From the NCBI GenBank assembly GCA_947500295.1, contig CANMRM010000005.1, positions 1 to 64,000 on the forward strand: DNA of 64,000 nucleotides, given 5' to 3'. This DNA is from an uncultured Kordiimonas sp. Its GTDB lineage: Bacteria > Pseudomonadota > Alphaproteobacteria > Sphingomonadales > Kordiimonadaceae. This document shows, piece by piece, positions 44,437-54,070 of the stretch (positions are counted from its first letter, which is position 1; every line of letters starts with the position of its first letter). Under the pieces are notes generated by a model that did not search any database, was not told the DNA's origin, and worked only from the letters and a program-made list of their open reading frames with translations. A program made the position numbers and the translations under genes.

Positions 44437-46632
44437 CTAATTCTTCTGGCTGATCAAGATTTCCAACGCCAATGCTCGCGCTGTATCCTCGAAGTTCATT
44501 TGCTTCAACCCGGCAACCAATGTGCCCGCAACTGCTGGTGGCAGGTCCGCCGGGCCAACCTGAACACTTATCTCATACAATGCTGACAAAAGTGCTACAG
44601 GGTCATTCCCCTTCATGCCAAGCAAAAGCTTACGCCATACAGCAGGTGCAAGCGATCCCCCTTCATACAAAACGGGGCCATCTTCGAGTGCGGACCATTG
44701 TTCCTGCGCCACACTGCCACCCAGAGCTTCCAGAATTGTTAACAATAGGTTTGCCGTGCGGTAACGGTCGACGCTGCCTGATTGCAGCAGCCACCACCGA
44801 TCAAGAACAGAGTTCATCGGCCCGGCTGTTCCGTCAGAAATAGCCATGACAGGCCAGAGGCTGACAAGTGCCTGATCCGCATCAGGGTCTTCACCTGCAA
44901 CACGTGTCCGCAGGCGCCTCAACCAACCTTCCGCATCAGCGTCCTCTCCAGACACATACGCTGCTCGGGTTAACAGCGCAACGGCTTGCGGTATTGACTG
45001 CAATGCTGAAGGACGGCCGGGGTCGGTTATCGCGTTAAGCGCAGGCGCGATCGCCGCCTGCTGACCGGCAGCAGCCGCCTGCCTCCACAGCACATTCAGG
45101 GCAACGGGTGCCTCGGCATCATGCCGTGCTATCTTCGCAAGCAGAACCGATTGGAGCGTCGTCTCCTCGAAGGGAAGAACCACTTCCTGGCCTTCATCCA
45201 GATCATCAGCCGACGCAGCTTCACTGTCAGCCTGTGCAGCAGCAAGCCAGGCACTGATCGCTCCACTTTCATCTTCACTGACGTCAAAAGCTGCGGCGAA
45301 TTCGGCTATCTGCCCGCTTTTTACAACACCACGATCGATCAGATAGGCGATCAGCTTGCTCTGCGCATCCCTCAACACCATTGGGTTTTCGAGCAGAAGC
45401 GGCACGGCTAGAGGATTGAGACTGGCAACATTCACATCCGTAACACTCACACGGGCAAGTCGCGCCATGGCAGCAGAAAGGATGTCAGTTGGCAGAACCC
45501 CATCGAGCGGAATGATTGGCGGCAGCACTGCGCCCGGGGGCTGTTCAGCCTCAACCAGAATCTGGTCGATAAGCTGGTAGAATACTGGATCAAGTGCGGT
45601 TGTTTCCTCAAGAATTCCCAGCTGGAAATCAACGCCAGTCCGATTGCCGGCGGCCGCCATGCAGAATGTGGAAAGGCGGACCCAGTAAGGGTCCTGATCC
45701 GCCGCCCGCTGTGTATCAGCAACGGTGCAAGCATCGGTCAGCTCGCCTTTCAGAAGGTGTGCTTTGGCAAAATGACGCGCAAGGGCATTCCAGTCCCGGT
45801 CTTTTGGCAACTGATCTATCAGGCCAACATAAGCTTCACGGTCTGCCTGTGATTGAAAGACTGTCAGACGCGCGTCCAGAAAATCGGTTACTTCCTGATC
45901 ATTGGCAGGCTCAGGCACGTCAAACCGTGATGCGGCAATCGTTGACGCAAAACGCGTCAGCGTCGGTGACAGCGAGGGCTGGGCCAATAGGGCCAGAAAA
46001 TCATGGATGTCACCACGATCATAGCCTTGCCAGATGGTATCAAGCGCGTTTCCAACCGGGAAACCAGACGGGTCGATTTGCTGAAGTACGCCTTCCTGAA
46101 ACGCATCTGTTTGAAAAGCCGCATCGAAGCCACTTTCAGCCGCCTGGCCGGGCAGGTCTGCTTCAGGCTCTTGATCCTGAACTTCCTCGGCACCGTCACC
46201 GGGGCCTGCAGGCGCCAAAAACTGACTGTCCGGCAAACGAGATGCATTGGCGTCCAAAGTCGTTTCAGGGTCATTTGCGCCGGTTTCTACCGGCGCCTCT
46301 TCTGCTCCGGGTGTTATCTCTGGGGTTGTTTCGGGTTCGGGCACCTGCAGCGATCCTGGCGAGATCAACGGCTGCGGCAATATTGACTTCGGCGCGCCAA
46401 CACTTGGCCCCAACTGGCGGTCCAGGGTTATCTTGGGTCCGATGAAGTAAAGAGTGCGCCTTTCAGGCGTTTCCGGAAGTACTGGCCCAGCAGCGTCCGT
46501 AGCGGGCGCTTCGTCAGCAGGAGCTTCCTCTTCGGCCTGCGTGTCATCTTCATCCTGAGCCGCTGCAACGCCAAAAGGCGCCACAAACAGCAGGCTCACC
46601 ATTGCAATAAGATGGAGATGACGAGAGATCAT
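44437..46632 (-). CDS. Large secreted protein of unknown function
   Basis: 731 residues. Signal peptide (MVSLLFVAPFGVAAAQ, cleavage near residue 26), then a Glu/Pro/Ala-rich, probably disordered stretch (about 27-170), then a long Ala/Leu/Asp-rich helical region suggestive of a repeat solenoid (for example WLAAAQADSEAASADDLDE, VALLTRAAYVSGEDADAEGW). No enzyme motif seen. The frame is intact and codon use is like its neighbours. It starts 2 bases after the stop of the 51-residue microprotein and ends 5 bases before xerD, so the three genes form a tight unit. Start ATG 46632 has no good ribosome-binding site, in line with coupled translation. Possibly an envelope protein conserved beside xerD. 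Confidence 0.82.
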   Translation of the reverse strand: MISRHLHLIAMVSLLFVAPFGVAAAQDEDDTQAEEEAPADEAPATDAAGPVLPETPERRTLYFIGPKITLDRQLGPSVGAPKSILPQPLISPGSLQVPEPETTPEITPGAEEAPVETGANDPETTLDANASRLPDSQFLAPAGPGDGAEEVQDQEPEADLPGQAAESGFDAAFQTDAFQEGVLQQIDPSGFPVGNALDTIWQGYDRGDIHDFLALLAQPSLSPTLTRFASTIAASRFDVPEPANDQEVTDFLDARLTVFQSQADREAYVGLIDQLPKDRDWNALARHFAKAHLLKGELTDACTVADTQRAADQDPYWVRLSTFCMAAAGNRTGVDFQLGILEETTALDPVFYQLIDQILVEAEQPPGAVLPPIIPLDGVLPTDILSAAMARLARVSVTDVNVASLNPLAVPLLLENPMVLRDAQSKLIAYLIDRGVVKSGQIAEFAAAFDVSEDESGAISAWLAAAQADSEAASADDLDEGQEVVLPFEETTLQSVLLAKIARHDAEAPVALNVLWRQAAAAGQQAAIAPALNAITDPGRPSALQSIPQAVALLTRAAYVSGEDADAEGWLRRLRTRVAGEDPDADQALVSLWPVMAISDGTAGPMNSVLDRWWLLQSGSVDRYRTANLLLTILEALGGSVAQEQWSALEDGPVLYEGGSLAPAVWRKLLLGMKGNDPVALLSALYEISVQVGPADLPPAVAGTLVAGLKQMNFEDTARALALEILISQKN

Positions 46633-46634
46633 GA

Positions 46635-46790
46635 TCAGGAAGGGAAGCGGTCATTGCTCAGAGTTTTGGTGACTTTTTCAGATGGTGCCGGGATATCCCA
46701 GGTCATCAGAAATATACCACCGCCAACAACAACAAGCGCCACTGCCGCAATCAAAATTTGAGTCATTCTCGACATCCAACGAGTCCCCAT
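46635..46790 (-). CDS. Single-pass membrane microprotein (51 residues)
   Basis: Encodes MGTRWMSRMTQILIAAVALV then a continued hydrophobic stretch and the tail TWDIPAPSEKVTKTL and NDRFPS. The membrane helix spans about residues 10-30 and the WDIPAP tail is periplasmic or cytoplasmic depending on topology. I recall small alphaproteobacterial proteins with a WDIPAP tail next to xerD or aroK, which supports it as a real gene. ATG 46790 is the first in-frame start; ATG 46775 and 46766 are alternatives. It is cotranscribed with the 731-residue gene 2 bases downstream and diverges from aroK. Confidence 0.7.
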   Translation of the reverse strand: MGTRWMSRMTQILIAAVALVVVGGGIFLMTWDIPAPSEKVTKTLSNDRFPS

Positions 46791-46999
46791 GGAATTTCAA
46801 ACGCCTTTGGCTTGAAGACGCTCGGGTTTTTATAGGCCCCGCGCGCCCGCAAGTCCAGCAGTCAAACCGAAATTCAACTGCACTTACAGACGACTATTCC
46901 GCCAATAAATGACAAAATTGTGGTGGGTAGGGAACCGGTTATCTCTGATAGACGGAAAAAAGCCTTTGCGGCCATCCGATGCAGCTTGTAAATGGGCGT

Positions 47000-47584
47000 A
47001 TGTCCAATAGTACCTCAGCACCCTCCAATATGGCAACTGCGGCGGAACCATCATTTTCCGTTGACCGCACAATTGTGCTTGTCGGATTGATGGGAGCAGG
47101 AAAAACAACCGTGGGCCGCCGTCTGGCCAAACGCCTGGGGCTGGAATTTGCAGATTCAGATTTCGAGATAGAGAAAGCCGCACAAATGTCGGTCAATGAC
47201 ATCTTTGCAAATTATGGCGAGGAGTATTTCCGTTCCGGGGAACGCCGGGTCATTGCCCGCCTGCTGAGCGGGCCTGCCCGCGTGCTGGCCACGGGTGGTG
47301 GCGCCTTCATCAATGAAGAAACCCGAACCCTGATGAAAGACCAGGCGATTACTGTCTGGCTTGACGCCGCGCTCGACGTTCTGGTTGAACGCACTGCGCG
47401 GCGCGACACCCGCCCGCTCCTGAAACAGGGCGATCCCGCCGAAATCCTGCAGTCCCTGATGCAGGAGCGCGCGCCAATCTATGCCGAGGCCGATATCAGG
47501 GTACAATCTTCCGACGGTCCGCATGATGCTGTGGTGGACTCCATTATGATGTCCCTGCAAGAAAGAGAATTTATTCGTGCCTGA
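47000..47584 (+). CDS. aroK: Shikimate kinase
   Basis: 194 residues. Phosphorylates shikimate at O3 in the chorismate pathway. Walker A GLMGAGKTTVGRRLAK, shikimate-binding DSDFEIE and GGGAFINEETR, lid with TARRDTRPLL. An N-terminal extension of about 30 residues precedes the P-loop; ATG 47030 inside it is an alternative start. Its last 8 bases overlap the aroB start. Confidence 0.94.
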   Translation: MSNSTSAPSNMATAAEPSFSVDRTIVLVGLMGAGKTTVGRRLAKRLGLEFADSDFEIEKAAQMSVNDIFANYGEEYFRSGERRVIARLLSGPARVLATGGGAFINEETRTLMKDQAITVWLDAALDVLVERTARRDTRPLLKQGDPAEILQSLMQERAPIYAEADIRVQSSDGPHDAVVDSIMMSLQEREFIRA

Positions 47585-48713
47585 TAGCCCGAACAGAGAA
47601 ACCGTTGCGCTGGAGCTTGGTCCCCGGTCCTACGATATCGTTATCGAGGCTGGCCTGCTGGACAACATCGGCCCTGCCCTGACACCCCTGTTGAAAAACC
47701 GCCGGGTTTTCGTTGTGACCGAAGAAACAGTCATGCATCACCAGGGAACAAGACTGCAACAGGCCCTGGAACGCGATAAAATTGACAGTCGCTTTTTCAC
47801 CCTAAATGCCGGTGAGGCCACAAAATCATTCACTCATCTGGAACCGCTTGTCAGCGACCTGTTGAAATCCGGAATTGAACGCAATGACGTCATTGTCGCC
47901 TTTGGCGGCGGTGTCATTGGAGATCTTGCAGGTTTCGCCGCATCAATCGTGCTGCGAGGCGTGGATTTTGTGCAGGTGCCAACAACACTCTTGGCACAGG
48001 TTGACAGCTCTGTCGGCGGCAAAACAGGCATCAACACACCGGAAGGCAAAAACCTTGCTGGCGCTTTTTATCAGCCCAAGGGAGTGTTCATAGACACAGA
48101 CACACTCCAGACGCTGCGCCGGCGCGAACTACTGGCGGGATATGCCGAGGTTGTTAAGTACGGCGTTATCGATGACCCGGTGTTTTTCGCCTGGCTTGAA
48201 GACCATGGTCAGACCATGGTCGCTCTTGATAACAGCCCTGAGGTTGAGGCCGTCAGGGCAAAAGCAATTGCCCACAGTTGTCGTGCAAAAGCCCGTGTTG
48301 TTGCGGAAGACGAACTGGAAACCGGCAGGCGGGCACTCCTGAATCTGGGACATACATTTGGTCACGCGCTTGAAGCCGAGTGCGGGTATGGCGATCAGCT
48401 CCTGCACGGTGAAGCCGTTGCGATCGGCATGGTTATGGCGCTTGAAACATCTGCGCGGATGGGCCTGGCATCTCATGAGGACTGTTCGCGTTTGACGCAT
48501 CACCTCCAATCGGTCGGCTTGAAAACGGCTGCATCGGAAATAGAGATGACAACAGATGCTGATCGTCTGTTGGGGCACATGCACAAAGACAAGAAGGTTG
48601 AGGCTGGCATGATCGGTTTCGTTTTGGGTGGCATTGGCACCGCCGCGGTTCACAGGGGCGTCGACCTTGAAATTGTGCGCGCTGTCCTCCATGATTCTCT
48701 CACCACAGGCTAA
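47577..48713 (+). CDS. aroB: 3-dehydroquinate synthase
   Basis: 378 residues. NAD- and metal-dependent second step of the shikimate pathway. Motifs: VAFGGGVIGDLAGFAASIVL (partly quoted), DSSVGGKTGINTPEGKNLAGAF, metal-ligand segment GHTFGHALEAE and LLHGEAVAIGM. The start is GTG 47577, 8 bases inside aroK, so the pair is coupled. Confidence 0.95.
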   Translation: MPDSPNRETVALELGPRSYDIVIEAGLLDNIGPALTPLLKNRRVFVVTEETVMHHQGTRLQQALERDKIDSRFFTLNAGEATKSFTHLEPLVSDLLKSGIERNDVIVAFGGGVIGDLAGFAASIVLRGVDFVQVPTTLLAQVDSSVGGKTGINTPEGKNLAGAFYQPKGVFIDTDTLQTLRRRELLAGYAEVVKYGVIDDPVFFAWLEDHGQTMVALDNSPEVEAVRAKAIAHSCRAKARVVAEDELETGRRALLNLGHTFGHALEAECGYGDQLLHGEAVAIGMVMALETSARMGLASHEDCSRLTHHLQSVGLKTAASEIEMTTDADRLLGHMHKDKKVEAGMIGFVLGGIGTAAVHRGVDLEIVRAVLHDSLTTG

Positions 48714-48740
48714 TTAGCCCAACACGAGGAAACAGCGGTC

Positions 48741-50027
48741 ATGGATGCCGCCGATATTTTCAATACCGAATTCTGGGTCACGACGGGCGTAATTTTTGTT
48801 CTGTTGCTGCTTTCTGGGCTTTTTTCAGGCTCTGAAACAGCTCTGACCGCCGCCTCCAAGGCACGCATTCACCATATGGCAAAGCATGGAGACAAGCGGG
48901 CCAAAAGGGTTTCTCGGCTGATTGATGACAAAGAAAGGCTGATCGGGGCTATCCTGCTTGGCAACAATCTTGTCAACATCCTGGCTTCGGCGCTGGCGAC
49001 CAGCCTGTTCCTGTCCATAATGGGCGATGAGGGTGTGTTTATCGCCACCGCAGTTATGACCGCCCTGGTCCTGATTTTTGCAGAAGTCCTGCCAAAGTCC
49101 TATGCCATTGCGAATACTGAAAGAATGGCGCTGACGGTATCGCGTATCATCCAGTTTGTGGTGTTTCTGTTTGCGCCTATCGTTGCATTGGTCCAGCGCA
49201 TTGTGCGCATCACCCTGAAACTGGTTGGCGTCGATATTTCATCGATCGACAATGCACTATCTCCACAGGAAGAAATTCGGGGTGCCATTGATCTGCATCG
49301 TCATGAAGGCGGGCTCGTCAAAGAAGACCAGCATATGCTGGGTTCGATCCTGGACCTTGAGGATGTTTCGATCGAAGACGTGATGCTGCACCGTAAAAGC
49401 ATGCAGATGCTTGACGTTAATGCGCCAACCGACGAGATCATCGCCGCCGTCGTCCGAAGCCCTCACACCCGGTTACCGCTTTATGAAAAAGAGCCTGAAA
49501 ACATCGTTGGAGTGTTGCATGCCAAAGATGTCCTGCGCGCCCTCAGGCGAGCTGGCGGACAAATGCATCGCTTCAACGTCAAACGCATCATGACAAAACC
49601 ATGGTTCGTGCCAGAAACCACGAGCTTGAAAGAGCAGCTGAATGCTTTCCTCGAGCGCAAATCCCACTTTGCCCTTGTCGTAGACGAATATGGTGACATC
49701 CAGGGACTGGTTACGCTCGAGGACATTCTGGAAGAAATTGTCGGCGACATCGCGGACGAGCATGATTTTGATGTTGCAGGCGTACGCAGCTTCAACGACG
49801 GCACAGTGGTCGCAGAAGGTTATGTTACCATTCGCGACCTCAACCGTATGTTCGATTGGCATTTGCCCGACGAAAACGCGACCACAGTCGCCGGTTTGCT
49901 GATTTATGAAGCCGAAACGATCCCCATCGTTGGCAGCCGCTATGATTTTCATGGCTTCCGCTTCGAAGTCACGGCGCGCAGCAAGAACCAGATAACCGGT
50001 GTTAAACTGCGTCGGCTGAAAAGCTGA
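48741..50027 (+). CDS. CNNM/HlyC-CorC family membrane protein with CBS pair
   Basis: 428 residues. Four-helix DUF21/CNNM membrane domain (about 10-190, with GLFSGSETALTAASKARI and EVLPKSYAIANTERM), two CBS domains (about 205-330; VEDVMLHRKS... and YGDIQGLVTLEDILEEIVGD) and a C-terminal CorC/HlyC domain ending VKLRRLK. Proteins of this type are linked to magnesium or cobalt efflux; older names as haemolysins are misleading. GAGGAAA precedes the ATG. Downstream of aroB in the usual alphaproteobacterial order. Confidence 0.93.
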   Translation: MDAADIFNTEFWVTTGVIFVLLLLSGLFSGSETALTAASKARIHHMAKHGDKRAKRVSRLIDDKERLIGAILLGNNLVNILASALATSLFLSIMGDEGVFIATAVMTALVLIFAEVLPKSYAIANTERMALTVSRIIQFVVFLFAPIVALVQRIVRITLKLVGVDISSIDNALSPQEEIRGAIDLHRHEGGLVKEDQHMLGSILDLEDVSIEDVMLHRKSMQMLDVNAPTDEIIAAVVRSPHTRLPLYEKEPENIVGVLHAKDVLRALRRAGGQMHRFNVKRIMTKPWFVPETTSLKEQLNAFLERKSHFALVVDEYGDIQGLVTLEDILEEIVGDIADEHDFDVAGVRSFNDGTVVAEGYVTIRDLNRMFDWHLPDENATTVAGLLIYEAETIPIVGSRYDFHGFRFEVTARSKNQITGVKLRRLKS

Positions 50028-50166
50028 CCCCAATCACCTCACTTTAACGTGAGTCATTAAAACTTCATTCTCCTGTCACGCAACTGCCAAGACGGAAAGG
50101 CTAAGCAGCCGCCATAGCCCTAGACGGTCTGTGCATGCAGGCAGGCCCATACACATGGAGAATGAA

Positions 50167-52515
50167 ATGCCCCTAAAAAGCCTTTCCTGGCTGACCGCAG
50201 GCGCAAGCCTGTCAGCAATTCTGGCGTCTGCTCCCGCTGTTGCACAGTCGGCAGCTGACGCAGACGACGATAGCATTGTCGAAGAAATCATCGTTACCAC
50301 GCAAAAACGAGAACAATCGCTGAGGGACGTACCGGTTACGGTTACCAGTTATTCTGGCCGCCTGCTTGAAGACCTGAACATCGATGAATTTGACGAAGTG
50401 TCAGAGATCACGCCCGGCCTGATCATTCAGGAGCAAAGCCCCAACAACCCGGCATTTGTGATCCGCGGCATCACGTCCGACAGTGGTTCGGCACAAATCG
50501 CTCCGCGTGTTTCAATTTACCTCAATGGCATCGATGTATCCCGGTCACGGGGCTCACATTTCGAGTTGTTTGACATTGAACGCATCGAAGTGGCCAAAGG
50601 CCCACAAGCAACATTGTTTGGCACCGCTTCTGCCATTGGCGCCGTATCTGTCATTACCCGGAAACCTCAGGAAGAGTTTGCCGCAGAATTGAGTGTTGGC
50701 TATGGCAACTTTGATAGCTACCAGGCACGCGGTTTTGTTACGGGTGGCAGCGAAACGATTCAAGGCAGGCTGGCTTTTAGCTATCGCAAACGGGATGGTT
50801 TCGTCGAAAACATTGCTGGTGATCCGGGCTCCCAGTCTGAAGGCGGCACGGTCCAGCCAGACCTGAATGGCATCGAACGCTTTGGTGTGCGAGGCAGCCT
50901 GCGTCTGGTACCAAACGACAATGTCACAGTTGATCTTGTACTGAATTACGAGAAAAACGATGACACAGGTACCAGCTTCAAATCCGGTAGATTTGCGCCC
51001 ACAGGCGGCGCTACCGACCCCTTCAGTTTCGCAGAACTTGGCGGAGGCGGCCCCCGTTCAGCAGAAGTATTGGGCGACGATGTGTTGGGCATCGATCGGG
51101 AGGTTTACGACGGCAACCTGACCATTCGCTGGGATGTCAGCGACAGTTGGTCGATTACCTCCGTGTCCGGCTACCGTGAGTTTGACAGCCTGGAGGTGTT
51201 TGATGCAGATGGCACGCAGGCGATTTTTGCGGAGTTTGCCGAAGATTCCAGCGGTGACCAGTTTAGTCAGGAGTTAAGGGCGAACTATAGCGGTGACCGC
51301 CTCAATGCATTTTTTGGCGTCAACTACTTTACGGAAGAAGGGCGCCAACGTGTTCCGTTTCTGACAGAGGAAGGCACTTTCCTGCAATGTGCGGCAGGCG
51401 TCATTCCGGGGCTGGCTTGTGTTGGTTCGGATGGAACGGTTGGTTCGCTAACAGCCGCGCAAGGCCTGCCGCCCATTTTCTATGACGCCGTATTTGGTAA
51501 CACGGGCGAATTTGACATCTATTCGGTGTTCGCGGATGCAACATACGCCGTCACCGACCGGCTGGAATTCACGGCCGGCATCCGGTTTGTTTATGAAGAA
51601 CGCGAAAGCGGTGCCTTTGCAACGCTGCCAAATTCAGTGCTGACAGGCGCCCCGCTCCTCGCATTCGGCAATGTAGACACCAACGGCGGCGTGGTAACGG
51701 CATCTGAGGATTACGACGCCTTCCTGCCACGCTTCAACCTGCGTTATGAGTTGAGCGATGACGTCAGCCTTTACGCCACGGTCTCGAAGGGTCGCAGGTC
51801 AGACGTGATCGATGTGGGTTCCGTTGCAGACACAAATGGCAACCCTGTTGCCGACCCAACCTTTGTGCCTGAGGAAATCATCTGGAACTACGAAGGCGGC
51901 ATCAAGGGCCGAACGCCCGATGGAAAACTGGATTTTGCCCTTTCGGCCTTTTATCAGGACTATGAAAACTTCCAGGTTTCAGTCCTTGATATCAATGGCG
52001 TGGCGCGCCCCTCCAACGCAGGATCAGCCTCCAACTTTGGTGTTGAAGCCGAGGCGCGCACGCAACTGGGCCAGTATTTTCAGATGTTCGGCAATGTGGC
52101 CTACATCGATGCGCAAATTGACGACGAGGACGCAAACGGTATTTTTGCCGGCAATCGCTTCCGGTTGCAGCCTGAATGGTCAACAGCACTTGGCGGGCTT
52201 TTCAGCTATCCAATCACAAGCGAAATCAACTTCTTTGCCAATGCGACATGGACTTATCGTTCAAGCGTCTTTTTCGAGATCGAAAACCAACCGATTGCCG
52301 GTCTGGACATCGCCGAAGACGATGTAAATCTGGTGAATTTGAGAGCCGGGTTTGCGGCGGCGGACGACAGCTGGGAAGTCAACTTCTTTGCCAACAACCT
52401 GTTTGACAAAGATTACATCATTGATGCGGGCAACACGGGCGGTGCCTTTGGCACACCGACATTTGTTGCAGGACCTCCACGCTTTTACGGTGTGCAGCTA
52501 ACTGGCCGGTATTAG
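50167..52515 (+). CDS. TonB-dependent receptor
   Basis: 782 residues, smaller than the two at 3-10 kb and of a different subtype (iron-complex/Cirrhosae-like). Signal peptide ends near PAVAQS (residue 28). TonB box EEIIVTTQKREQSLRDVPV, plug motif VFVIRGITSDSG region and ATLFGTASAIGAVSVITRKP, final residues YGVQLTGRY (terminal aromatic Tyr). ATG 50167 has GGAG 7-10 bases upstream; an in-frame start at 50131 precedes it. Stand-alone gene; siderophore or other ligand unknown. A terminator follows at 52532. Confidence 0.94.
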   Translation: MPLKSLSWLTAGASLSAILASAPAVAQSAADADDDSIVEEIIVTTQKREQSLRDVPVTVTSYSGRLLEDLNIDEFDEVSEITPGLIIQEQSPNNPAFVIRGITSDSGSAQIAPRVSIYLNGIDVSRSRGSHFELFDIERIEVAKGPQATLFGTASAIGAVSVITRKPQEEFAAELSVGYGNFDSYQARGFVTGGSETIQGRLAFSYRKRDGFVENIAGDPGSQSEGGTVQPDLNGIERFGVRGSLRLVPNDNVTVDLVLNYEKNDDTGTSFKSGRFAPTGGATDPFSFAELGGGGPRSAEVLGDDVLGIDREVYDGNLTIRWDVSDSWSITSVSGYREFDSLEVFDADGTQAIFAEFAEDSSGDQFSQELRANYSGDRLNAFFGVNYFTEEGRQRVPFLTEEGTFLQCAAGVIPGLACVGSDGTVGSLTAAQGLPPIFYDAVFGNTGEFDIYSVFADATYAVTDRLEFTAGIRFVYEERESGAFATLPNSVLTGAPLLAFGNVDTNGGVVTASEDYDAFLPRFNLRYELSDDVSLYATVSKGRRSDVIDVGSVADTNGNPVADPTFVPEEIIWNYEGGIKGRTPDGKLDFALSAFYQDYENFQVSVLDINGVARPSNAGSASNFGVEAEARTQLGQYFQMFGNVAYIDAQIDDEDANGIFAGNRFRLQPEWSTALGGLFSYPITSEINFFANATWTYRSSVFFEIENQPIAGLDIAEDDVNLVNLRAGFAAADDSWEVNFFANNLFDKDYIIDAGNTGGAFGTPTFVAGPPRFYGVQLTGRY

Positions 52516-52531
52516 AAACTCCCTCCCCAAG

Positions 52532-52569
52532 AAAAAAGGCGGTGACCAAGGTCGCCGCCCATTCTTTTT
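52532..52569. terminator. Bidirectional rho-independent terminator
   Basis: GGCGGTGACC and GGTCGCCGCC form a 10-bp stem (one T-G pair) with A run on the left (52532-52537) and T run on the right (52565-52569). It serves the receptor and the convergent MBL gene. Confidence 0.8.
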
Positions 52570-52587
52570 GGAAAGGCTATCGTCACC

Positions 52588-53877
52588 CTAAAGGTGGAAA
52601 AACTGAAGTCCCATATGCAAGTCAGGTTGATACTCGTTTGGTAGGCGACGAAAGGAAATGTGGGCACCGATTTCCGCATTGTTCCAGTGAGCCTTGCGAT
52701 CCAGGATACGGCGCAGAAGCCTGGCGTCCAGCTCACACGTCAATACTTTCTGGGCCCGTTGATCAGATGCGTCCGCTGCAGCAAAATGGGGGTAAATCTG
52801 ATAGGCGCCGCCATCCAGAACAATCCGAACCGAGAAATCGGATTCTATGCCAAACCGGCTCATGCGTTCAGTCATGGCGGCCGATGCAGCTTCCACATCC
52901 TGAAGAAGAAGGGCAGTATCTGGCGAGGCATCCAACTGATGGGGGTACTTGAGGTCCGCAAGTTCTTTTTCGATATAATGTTCCATATCCGTTGGATCGA
53001 GCGGCTCGTAGGGACGGTCGGAAGCTCCTGACTGGATGTCCAGCGTGTCGCCTTCGCGCATCAAGACAACCTTGGTGTCTCCAATATCCTGCGCGCACAC
53101 ATAGTCCGCACATTCATCCCAGGTGCTGGTGCCGAGATATTTGTTTTTATGCCGCAGGTCACCGCCCAGCACGTAGGCACCGGCAAACGGCAGCATCATT
53201 CTGGGCTCCAGTCCTTGTACAAGATCAACAACATGGTCGAAGTTCCGCTTCAATATCCGGTGGTGCTCAGAGAGTTTTTTCTCTTCGCTCAGGTCATCGA
53301 AACAGCTGGGATATGGCCCGGCTGCATTGTAATTCAGCATCGCGAGGTCAATGGTTCCAAAACGTTCCCTTATCATGGCACAGGAGGCCACAGTGGGCGT
53401 ATTGTCATTGGTGTTGAAGGCGGTAACACCATCACAGGAAACCACCATCGCGGAATCGATCAGATTCCCAATCTTAGCTTCATGGAAACTATGTTTCGCA
53501 AAGGGTGCAAACATGGTGATTTCAAATTCCCTGAAGGGAACCGTCTCACCGCTTTTGATTTTCACAAGGTTGGTGTATCCGAGCATGGTGAGCTTGCGGA
53601 CGAGAAAATTCGGGCCATGGTCCATAACGATAAGCGGCTTGTTTCGATCAAAATCGAAATACCGCTCGTCGAAATGGTCAGGATGCAGATGAGATACATA
53701 GACCGCATCCACGTCCTGAACATCGGCCATCGTCGTTCTCAGCTTTGGATAATGGCACCAGCTGCCGTCAAATACGCCGTCGTTAAGCCAGGGGTCGCAT
53801 AAAATCCGCGTCCCTTCTTTTCCGGTAAAGATGCCGCACGCATTGGCAACAAACTGGAAGCGAAGTGCGCTGGTCAT
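52588..53877 (-). CDS. MBL-fold metallo-hydrolase, CMAH/UlaG-like
   Basis: 429 residues. Metallo-beta-lactamase fold with the metal motif HxHxDH in SHLHPDHFDE (about residue 63) and further ligands in VMDHGPN and NAAGPYPSC. The start CDPWLNDGVFDGSW and the WCHYP that follows recall the MBL domain of CMP-N-acetylneuraminate hydroxylases, but no Rieske domain is present here. The C-terminal third (from about 300) looks like a separate alpha/beta module. Substrate unknown. GAGG precedes the ATG. Stand-alone, 193 bp downstream of htpG. Confidence 0.85.
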   Translation of the reverse strand: MTSALRFQFVANACGIFTGKEGTRILCDPWLNDGVFDGSWCHYPKLRTTMADVQDVDAVYVSHLHPDHFDERYFDFDRNKPLIVMDHGPNFLVRKLTMLGYTNLVKIKSGETVPFREFEITMFAPFAKHSFHEAKIGNLIDSAMVVSCDGVTAFNTNDNTPTVASCAMIRERFGTIDLAMLNYNAAGPYPSCFDDLSEEKKLSEHHRILKRNFDHVVDLVQGLEPRMMLPFAGAYVLGGDLRHKNKYLGTSTWDECADYVCAQDIGDTKVVLMREGDTLDIQSGASDRPYEPLDPTDMEHYIEKELADLKYPHQLDASPDTALLLQDVEAASAAMTERMSRFGIESDFSVRIVLDGGAYQIYPHFAAADASDQRAQKVLTCELDARLLRRILDRKAHWNNAEIGAHISFRRLPNEYQPDLHMGLQFFHL

Positions 53878-54007
53878 GGCTATATCCTCATTGATGTAGT
53901 GTCGCTTTGGCCACTAGGGCGCTACGTCGCCGAGTGGTCCCACCAGACACTATGCAAATTGGACGCCAAACCGCAATCTGCAAGCCGGTGACAAAGAGAC
54001 CGCAACC

Positions 54008-54046
54008 AAAAAAGGCTGCCAGCAACACGTGTGCGGACAGCCTTTT
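54008..54046 (-). terminator. Rho-independent terminator of htpG
   Basis: On the minus strand AAAAGGCTG and CAGCCTTTT (plus CC/GG) form the stem around a 14-base loop and a run of six T follows. 25 bases beyond the htpG stop. Confidence 0.8.
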
Positions 54047-54070
54047 CCCGGAACGTAGAATCGTTAATTT

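Noticed and set aside
45594-46445. 283-codon open frame antisense to the 731-residue gene
   Set aside because: Shadow of the minus-strand frame, which has the signal peptide and a tight operon context.
50038-50053. CTCAC-TTTAAC-GTGAG dyad before the third TonB receptor, SoxR-operator-like
   Set aside because: The resemblance is partial, no matching -35/-10 pair with a 19-base spacer was found, and no MerR-type regulator is nearby.
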